A stretch of DNA of 64,000 nucleotides from Thiomicrorhabdus sp965603495 (GTDB lineage Bacteria; Pseudomonadota; Gammaproteobacteria; Thiomicrospirales; Thiomicrospiraceae), in assembly GCA_965603495.1 (NCBI GenBank), contig CBFDDF010000006.1:1-64000 (forward strand), written 5' to 3'. Below the pieces are notes generated by a model that made no database searches, was not told where the DNA came from, and was given only the letters and a program-made list of their open reading frames with translations. The stretch's first letter is position 1. The number at the start of each line of letters is the position of its first letter. The position numbers and the translations under genes were made by a program. Below are positions 57,232 to 64,000 of the stretch, piece after piece.

Positions 57232-58544
57232 GTCTGCTCCGTGTGTTGGTGTCGATGGGGTTCGGCGAATTCGAAGCTAAGCATTTCCTGGCAAAGTGCA
57301 TAGCGCTGCAATAACTGTGGATGGTTGTCGGCACCAAGCAGGATGATCGCAATCTCATAGCTGTAGCTATCTTGATCGCGCAGGTCGGAGAGCATCATCC
57401 CTTCTTGTGCTTCGATATAGATCTCGATGCCGGGGAAAGCTTGTTGTACCTTGGCGATCTCCTCCAAGCTAGGTGTGCGCGTGACCAATGCATCCTCATA
57501 GTGGCGCCACATAAATTTGGCAGCGCATTTAAATTGCCCTTCCGGACGTGGATAGTCGGGCTTCTTGCCTAACGCCAATTCTACCGCCACCTCATGATTG
57601 GATGAACCATGCACCTTTTCGAACATATCACTGAGCGATTGGGAAATGCGTGGATTGACCTCAATGAGTTTGAGGTCGTCATTGGATTCGTCCCAGATGA
57701 ATTCTAGATTGAAGGCTGAGTTATCCAGTTCGAGGCTGGAGAGTAGCCGCTCGGTCACTTCAATGCTTTTTTCCTGGATGTATTGTGGCCAGACAGAAGG
57801 GTATTCATAACGCATGAAACTTCTGCCGGCTGCATCCTTGACCGAATCTGTGATACCGTTGATGTGTACTTTACCCTTATAGATATAGCCTTCCGGACCA
57901 TTTTGGCGGTTACCTTGAATGATCGTCTCGGCGATACAATGATTGCCGCCGATGTCCTTTACTTCTGGCGGAAGCGTAGCATGCTTTAAGGCTAGATTAA
58001 ACGCGTTACCGATGCGCGAAATCTTGTTGCGGATGGTCGGCAGGTGTTGGTAAAAAGTCTGTTCGTTATCAATGTAAAACCCGAGATAGGAACCAAAGGA
58101 TTTAATCGGCTTGATCCAGAAAGGATATGGTAGGTTGATCTGTGACAGCGGATCATCGGCAAAAGGGTCAAAGGCACAGAAGTCGGGAATATGTTCGGGG
58201 ATAATCTTCTGCTGTTCCAGCCGTGCCCAGTATTTGTGACCACATTTTAGGACGCTTTCCAGCGATGGTGACGGAAGGCCGAACTTTTTGCAAAGTACTG
58301 GCAGCATGGTATCGGCGGGAAAATCCCAATGACTGACGATGGCATCTATGCTGCCCGGAAATTGCTTTAGCTGTTCCTCAGCTTTCTTCAGCATGGAATC
58401 ATATGGGTAGTCGAGGGGTTTGACGACCTCTTTATATTCCAAAAGAGCGTGGAAGCGATAATGCTCCGCATTGCGGATACCTTCCAGTTTGCGAAGATTA
58501 TATGGATCAAGTCCAATAACAAAGATGTTCTTATTAGTACTCAC
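57228..58544 (-). CDS. ATP-grasp ligase of unknown substrate
   Basis: 438 residues from GTG 58544, chosen because AGGAGC lies seven bases upstream; the frame stays open to 58571. ATP-grasp landmarks: PFWIKPIKSFGSYLGFYI (glycine loop), CIAETIIQGNRQNGPEGYIYKGKVHINGITDS, and the metal-binding end FNLEFIWDESNDDLKLIEVNPRIS. The N-terminal part resembles carbamoyl-phosphate/biotin-carboxylase-type pre-ATP-grasp domains (NIFVIGLDPYNLRKLEGIRNA). It should form an amide or peptide bond; the C-terminal 90 residues are unassigned. First gene of a two-gene operon with the S15 hydrolase. Confidence 0.85.
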   Translation of the reverse strand: MSTNKNIFVIGLDPYNLRKLEGIRNAEHYRFHALLEYKEVVKPLDYPYDSMLKKAEEQLKQFPGSIDAIVSHWDFPADTMLPVLCKKFGLPSPSLESVLKCGHKYWARLEQQKIIPEHIPDFCAFDPFADDPLSQINLPYPFWIKPIKSFGSYLGFYIDNEQTFYQHLPTIRNKISRIGNAFNLALKHATLPPEVKDIGGNHCIAETIIQGNRQNGPEGYIYKGKVHINGITDSVKDAAGRSFMRYEYPSVWPQYIQEKSIEVTERLLSSLELDNSAFNLEFIWDESNDDLKLIEVNPRISQSLSDMFEKVHGSSNHEVAVELALGKKPDYPRPEGQFKCAAKFMWRHYEDALVTRTPSLEEIAKVQQAFPGIEIYIEAQEGMMLSDLRDQDSYSYEIAIILLGADNHPQLLQRYALCQEMLSFEFAEPHRHQHTEQT

Positions 58545-58571
58545 TGGCAAGCTCCTGAGCATTTCTACCAC

Positions 58572-58964
58572 ACACTGATAAATGCCACTATGTATTTAAA
58601 CTGAATTTTTTGTATTTCTTCCTAAGGGATGTGACTGCTTAAGTAATCAGTTTATTCTAAATTGATCTAACCATCAAAGAATTACTGTAAAACTAAGTCA
58701 TTTTCATTATCTTTAATTCTATTGGCTTCAGACGAAGTTATCAACTTGCTTGAATTTACTCAGAGGTTTACTTGAATAGAATCGGCATATCTATTTATTT
58801 TTCAGGGTCTGTTTTTCGTGTTTTGATTTTATTTAGCTATTTTAATTCTGAGCTGATTTTTAGCTGTGCCTTTTTCAAGTTATTAAAAAATGGTAAGGTT
58901 CCAATAACGTCGGAAGCCATTTTCAGATGTCTTCGGTCATATCGTTCACACAAAAGGGGTGACC
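58572..58964. other. 393-bp divergent promoter gap
   Basis: Lies between the divergent ATP-grasp and dehydrogenase genes, is AT-rich, and should contain both promoters. A minor open frame at 58772-58972 shows no protein features. Confidence 0.55.
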
Positions 58965-60203
58965 ATGTATAGCTTTCTGGAACAGAGTTCGCTGATTCTA
59001 AAAGAGGCGGGCAAGATTGGTCAAATTGACCCGAATGTGATGCAACTGTTGGATGCAGCTCAGAGAGTCATCTCTTTTCGCATACCCCTAAAAATGGACG
59101 ATGGTTCGTTTCGGGTGTTTGATGCTCACCGGGTTCGTTATAACGATGCGCTGGGACCAACTCGTGATGGTACGCGAATTTCGCCCGAGCTTGATTTGGA
59201 CGAGGTCAAGGCTCTAGCTTTGATTATGTCTATCAAACACGCTGCCGGTAAAATCCCCGCTGGGGGCGGAAAAGGTGGAATCGCTGCCGACCCGAAAGAG
59301 TTGAGTGTTCGAGAGCTTGAGGCGCTGTGCCGAGGCTATATGCGACACCTGCATTCCAGTGGTTCCGCTTATGATGTTCCTGGAGCCGATGTGGGCACCA
59401 ACCCGCAGACGATGGCTTGGATGTTGGATGAATTTGAATCTATTCATAATCGACACCAGCCGACGGCAGTCAATGATAAACCACCGATTCTGGGAGGCAC
59501 TTTAGGTGGTTATGAAGCGACAGGAAGTGGGGTTTTTGAGGTCTTTGAGGAGGCGGCACGCGAAATCGGGCTCGAAATCGAAGGTGCTTGTGTTGCCATT
59601 CAAGGGTTTGGACAGGTTGGTTCAGTTGCCGCGCAACGTTTTTTTGAAGCAGGTTGTAAAGTAATTGCCATCAGCGATAGCCGTGGCGGTGTCTTTAGTG
59701 AGAACGGCATAGATGTAGCAGCATTGATTGAGCATAAACAGAAAACCGGCCAAGTTATGGGGCTGGAGGGAACACGTAGTGTGACCAATGAGGAGTTGAT
59801 TGCCTGCGACTGTGATGTATTAGTGCCAGCAGCCTTGCAAGGAGTGATTACCTCAGATAATGCGGCGCAAGTTAAAGCGCGTTTATTGATCGAGGCCGCC
59901 AATGCCCCGACCACGATGGAGGCGGATGGGATTCTGGCGGAAAAAGGCGTTACGGTGATACCGGATGTGCTTACAAATGCCGGTAGCGTGCATCTGTGTC
60001 AGATGGAGAGAACCCAAGGGTTGTATGATAATTACTGGGATGAAGAGACCATAAACCATTTACGTCGTGAGCGATTATCAGCTGGATTTCATGCCGCTTT
60101 GAATACTGCGGCACGCTACCAAGTGTCATCGTTACGAATCGGAGCCTGGATCAATGCACTTCAACGCATGGAAGAGGCGATCAAGATGCGCGGTTGGTGT
60201 TGA
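58965..60203 (+). CDS. Glu/Leu/Phe/Val dehydrogenase family protein
   Basis: 412 residues from ATG 58965 after AAGGGG; GTG 58959 is in frame but less likely. Catalytic lysine region KIPAGGGKGGIAADP, DVPGADVGTNPQTMAWMLDEF, and the Rossmann motif VAIQGFGQVGSVAAQRFFEAG are clear; VTNAGSVHLCQMERTQG ends the NAD domain. The enzyme oxidatively deaminates an amino acid (glutamate or a branched-chain one) with NAD(P). Substrate cannot be told. Its neighbours suggest a special amino acid rather than central nitrogen metabolism. Confidence 0.92.
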   Translation: MYSFLEQSSLILKEAGKIGQIDPNVMQLLDAAQRVISFRIPLKMDDGSFRVFDAHRVRYNDALGPTRDGTRISPELDLDEVKALALIMSIKHAAGKIPAGGGKGGIAADPKELSVRELEALCRGYMRHLHSSGSAYDVPGADVGTNPQTMAWMLDEFESIHNRHQPTAVNDKPPILGGTLGGYEATGSGVFEVFEEAAREIGLEIEGACVAIQGFGQVGSVAAQRFFEAGCKVIAISDSRGGVFSENGIDVAALIEHKQKTGQVMGLEGTRSVTNEELIACDCDVLVPAALQGVITSDNAAQVKARLLIEAANAPTTMEADGILAEKGVTVIPDVLTNAGSVHLCQMERTQGLYDNYWDEETINHLRRERLSAGFHAALNTAARYQVSSLRIGAWINALQRMEEAIKMRGWC

Positions 60204-60214
60204 TAATGGATTAT

Positions 60215-61144
60215 TCAAACCGGTATTGCCAAGTCTAGGCCCCCGGTTGGCGAACACTTCAGCTCAGGGTTTTCTCGCTGGATTAATTCTATCGCTACGG
60301 CGGCATTGCGGACCCGCTCCTTGATCATGTTATCGTGGTATTCGGGCGGATTCCAAGGAGCGTAGAGCTGGCTTTCGGACGGGCCTGGTTCAAATTTGAA
60401 GTAGCAGGGGGCAGTGATACGAGCGATCTCAGCGGCTTCGTAGAAACGCACGAACCCCCCCATTGAGTTGACCAGGCAAAGGTAGATATCCATCGGAATG
60501 TCAATGCTGCTGCGTATGGCCGAGAGCATTGGTAGGTCCAAATCGGCTAAAGGGTTAAGGGTGTTTGCTCCAAGCGACTGGGCAACTTTGGCACCGGCTG
60601 GATTGGCTTGACCGGCGAAGACGGAAAGTTTAAAGATAACGTCAGCGGGGATAACGCCTTTTTGTTTAAGCTGTGTGACGAGCCAGAGCAGACCTTCATC
60701 GGCGACCAAAAATCCGCGAATGCCTGCCTGAATACAGCGGTCAACATCCTTGAGCCAGTGACGTACGCCTGTCATGCCGCGCATGCGCATTCCGGATACC
60801 AATCCTTCGTCAGTAAGCATCTGGCGGCCGTTGTCCCAGGCTCGGCGAGGTCCTGGCGTCATGACCACTTCTATGCGTTTTTCCTTGGCGATCTGGGCGA
60901 AGTCGTTGAGTTCGGATTGGGTCAGATAGGTTGCGCCACCGACAGTGGCGATAATTCTGTGAACCGGAATATGTTGGCTTTCGGTTTCACGGATCAACGT
61001 TTCCAGAGCTGAAACACGCTCCACACCGGAGATTTCGATGCGGTAGTGACCGCCGTCGGGAAAACGCAGTTCCGACGAAGGTAGGTGGAGGTTGTCCTGA
61101 GTAGGCAGTCCAAGCTCTTCCAGTACCTGTTCTAGATTTTGCAT
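60215..61144 (-). CDS. U32-peptidase-like TIM-barrel protein
   Basis: 309 residues. MTPGPRRAWDNGRQ, MRMRGMTGVRHWLKDVDRCIQAGIRGFLVADEGLLWLV and FKLSVFAGQANPAGAKVAQSLGANTLNPLADLDLPMLSAIRSSIDIPMDIYLCL look like a barrel of the U32 group (related to PrtC/TrhP), with NP and D at strand ends. It lacks obvious cysteines for an iron-sulfur cluster. AGGAAGGAGA precedes the ATG. It is divergent from the aldolase gene and convergent with the dehydrogenase gene. The family call is tentative. Confidence 0.55.
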   Translation of the reverse strand: MQNLEQVLEELGLPTQDNLHLPSSELRFPDGGHYRIEISGVERVSALETLIRETESQHIPVHRIIATVGGATYLTQSELNDFAQIAKEKRIEVVMTPGPRRAWDNGRQMLTDEGLVSGMRMRGMTGVRHWLKDVDRCIQAGIRGFLVADEGLLWLVTQLKQKGVIPADVIFKLSVFAGQANPAGAKVAQSLGANTLNPLADLDLPMLSAIRSSIDIPMDIYLCLVNSMGGFVRFYEAAEIARITAPCYFKFEPGPSESQLYAPWNPPEYHDNMIKERVRNAAVAIELIQRENPELKCSPTGGLDLAIPV

Positions 61145-61237
61145 GTTGTCTCCTTCCTAAAAGAAATTTAATATAAGAAATTACGTTGTATGTAAGTCAT
61201 ATTAACGCTGTTATGGTTATCACCACAAGGGGCCTAA

Positions 61238-62311
61238 ATGTCCAAGCGAGATCTAGTATGGATAAAAGATTTGCTAAAGAATCCGATCGAACACTATCCG
61301 CAGGCGACGGTAGCGGCGTTTGACCCTACTTGCGGAGAACAGCCGCGCCGTCAATTGGATGAGAAGCGTACCCGATTGTTTCTTGAACGGTTGGCTCAAA
61401 CCGGGGCTGAAGCGGTACTCATTGCTTCTTCAACGGGACAGGGGCACCTTCGAACGGTATCGGAGTTAGAAAGCTGGTTCCGCTGTGCCGCCTCGGCAGA
61501 GACGGGTGCCATGCGTTTGATTGGGTTGCTGCGTCCCGAAGATGGTGTGGAAGCCTGCGAACATTTGATGGATGTGTTCTGCGAGAGTGGTTATCCGATT
61601 GTCTTTTTCCGACCAGGAAATGATTTGCCCGCTGATGCAGATACAAAGCAAGTGGCCGATAGTCTGGCACCCCTCGTAGCGGCTGCGGCCAAGCGCGGAC
61701 TGGCGGTCGGACTTTATTCCATTTCAGATGTCAGTGGTCTGCCGTTGACACCTGAGACGGTGGCAGAATTGATTCAGCGCCCTGGAGGCGATCATGTTGT
61801 CGCAGTTAAGGTGACCGAAGCCAACTATGAAGCCAGCACCGCTGGTTTTTTAGCCCATACAGGATTGAAAAACTTAAAGATCGTTCAGGGCTGGGATCCC
61901 TTTTTGAGTCGGGCTTTACAAGACGGACCGCGCTTTGACAAGCTGGCACGGCAGCGAGTCGGTATTACTTCAGGAATGATGTCTCTGGCGATCTATCAGT
62001 ATGGCTATATGCTTCAACAGGCGCAGGCCGAAAATTGGTCTGAATTGGCACGCGCGCAAAATGCAGTGACACCGCTTTTTTCGGCAATGCAGGATGATAC
62101 GGAGCATTTTGCTGACTTGCAGCGCGCAAAGTATCTGATGGGGCTGGGGCAACCTATTTTGGGAAGGGTGACAGCTGCACAGGTTGAACGGCTATTTGAA
62201 GTCTTAAATAAGGTAGAAAATCGGGCGGATCGGGTGCGGCTATCGAAAAGCCTGGATCTCATGAAGGATGGCCCATACCATCAACGCTTGTTGCAACTTT
62301 ATCAAGCTTAA
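61238..62311 (+). CDS. DapA/NanA-family aldolase
   Basis: 357 residues. The class I aldolase barrel carries LIASSTGQGHLRTVSELESWFRCAA (DapA GTTGE-like segment), GLYSISDVSGLPLTPETVAELI (DapA Y-N-x-P-like segment), and the Schiff-base lysine in HVVAVKVTEANYEAS. SGMMSLAIYQYGYMLQQ is the later helix block. It should condense or cleave a 2-oxo acid such as pyruvate with an aldehyde. It is about 50 residues longer than DapA. AAGGGG precedes the ATG. Confidence 0.82.
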   Translation: MSKRDLVWIKDLLKNPIEHYPQATVAAFDPTCGEQPRRQLDEKRTRLFLERLAQTGAEAVLIASSTGQGHLRTVSELESWFRCAASAETGAMRLIGLLRPEDGVEACEHLMDVFCESGYPIVFFRPGNDLPADADTKQVADSLAPLVAAAAKRGLAVGLYSISDVSGLPLTPETVAELIQRPGGDHVVAVKVTEANYEASTAGFLAHTGLKNLKIVQGWDPFLSRALQDGPRFDKLARQRVGITSGMMSLAIYQYGYMLQQAQAENWSELARAQNAVTPLFSAMQDDTEHFADLQRAKYLMGLGQPILGRVTAAQVERLFEVLNKVENRADRVRLSKSLDLMKDGPYHQRLLQLYQA

Positions 62312-62400
62312 TGGTGGAGCACCCGAGTCGTTTTTATTGAAGGCTTTATTCTCACAGTTTTCTTTCACTCCGTACTAGACTAGTTTGTTTAGAGTTTTTA

Positions 62401-62426
62401 AACCGTGTTTAAGACACGGGTTTTTT
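62401..62426 (+). terminator. Terminator after the aldolase gene
   Basis: CCGTGT-TTAAG-ACACGG followed by GTTTTTT. Confidence 0.88.
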
Positions 62427-62517
62427 ATTTCTATTTTCTGATCTGCTTTGAAAGACTAGAATGGAAAGTGTGCCTTTTTGATGGGAGTGAAGCCATGCGC
62501 GAAGCTAAAATGCTCTT

Positions 62518-62760
62518 GATGTATTAGAGTTTAAAGACTACAGAATTTATCATAGTAAGTTATTCGCAAGTCAGCATAACCACATTAATGGTATTGAGAG
62601 TTTTTGGAGCCAAGGCAAGAGGCATATGTGGAAGTTTAACGGTATACCAAGAAGCCATTTTTACCTCTTTTTAAAGGAATGTGAATGGGATTTCAACGAC
62701 AGTGCCCTAAAATTTCAATTAAGACTATTGAATCAATGGGGTAAAAAGGAACTGGACTAG
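62518..62760 (+). pseudogene. IS1595-type transposase remnant
   Basis: About 80 codons open to the stop: FKDYRIYHSKLFASQHNHIN, then GIESFWSQGKRHMWKFNGIP, SHFYLFLKECEWDFN and LLNQWGKKELD. The H-x-NGIESFW-x-x-x-KR block is the C-terminal DDE part of IS1595/ISXO2-like transposases. The N-terminal two thirds are gone; no inverted repeats were seen. Confidence 0.82.
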
Positions 62761-62878
62761 TTTTATAGGACAGTCCCTAACATTGTTCTGAAAGAAACAG
62801 ACTCGCAGCACGGTTGTCCTGGGGTAAATATTGCAGGTTTCAGTTAATTGATTGATTCAAAGAGCGAATGTTTTATAC

Positions 62879-62914
62879 AAAAAAAACCACTAGCAGAAAT
62901 GCTAGCGGTTTTTA
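62879..62914 (-). terminator. Terminator of the repeat-containing secreted protein
   Basis: On the minus strand CCGCTAGCA, TTTC, TGCTAGTGG and an eight-T run. Confidence 0.9.
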
Positions 62915-62953
62915 AGGGTTAAAATTTAAAGGTGTCTTTCTATAGCATGTTAA

Positions 62954-64000
62954 TTAGTATTTCGATCCTGAGTATTTATAACTTTTCCACCCGTTATGGT
63001 CAGAGTCTTTCGATCCTGAGTGTTTATCACTTTTCCACCCATTATGGTCAGAGTCTTTCGATCTTGAGTGTTTATCACTTTTCCACCCATTATGGTCTGA
63101 GCCTTTCGATCCTTTGTGTTTAGAGCTTTTTGGCCCCTTTTTAGTTGGGCAATAATGATCTGGTTTAGGCTGATGAATTGTGACAGCAGTTAAATTGTCG
63201 CAAGTCGCGCCAGAAGCATTGCCGCTAATGGTAATCACATTTTCAGTTTCGGCTGATAAAGTTTCAGTGCGTTCAAGCGTTACTGAATCGCCAGGATTTA
63301 ATGTGCCAATAGGCGTGTTTGGAACAATACCAAACAGATCATTCACCTCTGTATTATCAATAATTGAGGCGCCAGAGTTCGTCACTAGATAACCAAACGT
63401 TACACTTGCTGAGCCCTTGGCTGGGATTTCACACGCTAAAGCAGGTTCAGAGGTTGTCGTTTCAACTACGTCACCCTCTTTATCAACAAATGCGATAACC
63501 GTCCAGTTCGAAGAAGCTGGATTTGAACTATCAGAGCCCTTAGTGCTTTTTGATCCCTTCTTAGTATCACAATGGTCTTTAGATTCAGGTGGGTTTAGAG
63601 GGGCGGGAAGACCTACCGTGTAAGGCACAGAGCAACTCGTATGGATAATCTCTTCTTCACCGTTAATATAAACGCTTAACTTAGAGCCAAGGTCTGTTGG
63701 ACGAGCATCAATGGTATAACCGTTTTGGTTTGCAGAAGTTAGAATGGTCACGCCCGAAATTAAGTCGGTGGTATAAGAAGCATAACCTTCATTTTTACCA
63801 ACAAATTCAACGGTTGCATTGTAAAGATCCGGTCCGGTATATTTAAATGTGGTTGCTGCGATTTTTGCATCACAAGCCGGTTTAGTCGGAGGCATTTCAA
63901 CCACGCAGGTAGCTAAGACCTCAATTGAACACTGAGTTACGATTGTGGGAATGCCACCAAAAGTTCCTTTAGAGCCTCCTTCAAATGCAGACGTAAAGTC
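62954..64000 (-). CDS. Large secreted protein with C-terminal 16-residue repeats (5' end outside window)
   Basis: About 348 visible residues; the frame stays open to the window edge, so the start is missing. Domains: FKYTGPDLYNATVEFVGKNEGYASYTTDLISGVTILTSANQNGYTIDAR resembles a DUF7467-type beta domain found in exported anchor proteins. SASVTFGYLVTNSGASIIDNTEVNDLFG and SVTLERTETLSAETENVITISGNASGATC look like a beta-sandwich repeat. The C-terminus has three copies of SDHNGWKSDKHSGSKD after a basic Lys/Ser/Gly stretch. It is likely a surface or matrix protein; function unknown. Confidence 0.8.
   Translation of the reverse strand, partial: DFTSAFEGGSKGTFGGIPTIVTQCSIEVLATCVVEMPPTKPACDAKIAATTFKYTGPDLYNATVEFVGKNEGYASYTTDLISGVTILTSANQNGYTIDARPTDLGSKLSVYINGEEEIIHTSCSVPYTVGLPAPLNPPESKDHCDTKKGSKSTKGSDSSNPASSNWTVIAFVDKEGDVVETTTSEPALACEIPAKGSASVTFGYLVTNSGASIIDNTEVNDLFGIVPNTPIGTLNPGDSVTLERTETLSAETENVITISGNASGATCDNLTAVTIHQPKPDHYCPTKKGPKSSKHKGSKGSDHNGWKSDKHSRSKDSDHNGWKSDKHSGSKDSDHNGWKSYKYSGSKY
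62960..63118. repeat. 48-bp tandem repeats, three copies and a partial fourth
   Basis: Units begin at 62960, 63008, 63056 and 63104, with few substitutions. Each codes for 16 residues, so the frame is kept. Confidence 0.92.

Noticed and set aside
62960..63118. CRISPR array
   Set aside because: Units are directly adjacent without spacers and stay in frame in a coding region; no cas genes.

Overview
The window reads as a chromosome segment of an AT-leaning gammaproteobacterium. The support is its gene content (RpoH, FliS, PurT, LuxS/MtnN, MgtE, RimK, GGDEF/EAL proteins, MscS-type channels, an ovothiol synthase). A sulfur-oxidising marine lineage such as Thiomicrospira/Hydrogenovibrio/Thiomicrorhabdus would fit, but that is a low-confidence guess. 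Three compositional and functional zones can be told apart.

Zone 1 (1-27.8 kb) is backbone. On the minus strand come a PatB/MalY-type C-S lyase (partial), ovothiol synthase OvoA, and a pair made of a glutathione-synthase-like ATP-grasp ligase and a QEGLA-motif metallopeptidase. Then follows a tight five-gene operon, CorC-like / MgtE / retropepsin-like protease / RimK / aspartoacylase-like, which links magnesium homeostasis to glutamate-ligase chemistry. An ECF sigma operon with two mechanosensitive channels, a hairpin-rich intergenic RNA candidate (14.44-14.55 kb), a Bax-like glucosaminidase and rpoH follow; rpoH has a perfect CIRCE (HrcA) operator upstream. Next are a REC-EAL-periplasmic-binding-protein fusion, fliS, purT, a GGDEF protein with degenerate EAL, two small membrane proteins, the luxS-mtnN pair, a lipoprotein, a PEP-CTERM protein and tRNA-Leu/tRNA-Phe. 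A 12-bp palindrome, ACCAGGCCTGGT, recurs in this zone only.

Zone 2 (27.76-54.42 kb) is a genomic island inserted in tRNA-Phe. A perfect 54-bp direct repeat marks both ends; it carries the 5' half of the tRNA and its -10 box. The -35 box is kept just outside the exact repeat in both copies. The left end has a repressor-like HTH gene, an excisionase-like gene and a tyrosine integrase. The middle carries a complete integron: a divergent intI, an attI/Pc region, eight cassettes with recognisable attC sites (one encoding an AAA/OLD-type nuclease, the rest small membrane, lipoprotein or unknown proteins) and a broken ninth cassette. To its right are a CoiA-like protein, a TacAT-type toxin-antitoxin pair, several 28-45-residue single-span membrane peptides (one in a duplicated module), a metallophosphoesterase, an AbiE-type toxin-antitoxin pair with an inverted-repeat promoter, and two overlapping giant tyrosine-recombinase genes. 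The right end keeps an orphan tRNA-Phe promoter that reads a tRNA half into a terminator.

Zone 3 (54.4-64 kb) begins with the C-terminal remnant of a second integron integrase. A more GC-rich cluster follows: an ATP-grasp ligase, an S15/CocE hydrolase, a Glu/Leu/Phe/Val dehydrogenase, a U32-like barrel protein and a DapA-family aldolase. It looks like an uncharacterised amino-acid or peptide pathway. An IS1595-type transposase remnant and a large secreted protein with three 16-residue C-terminal repeats end the window.
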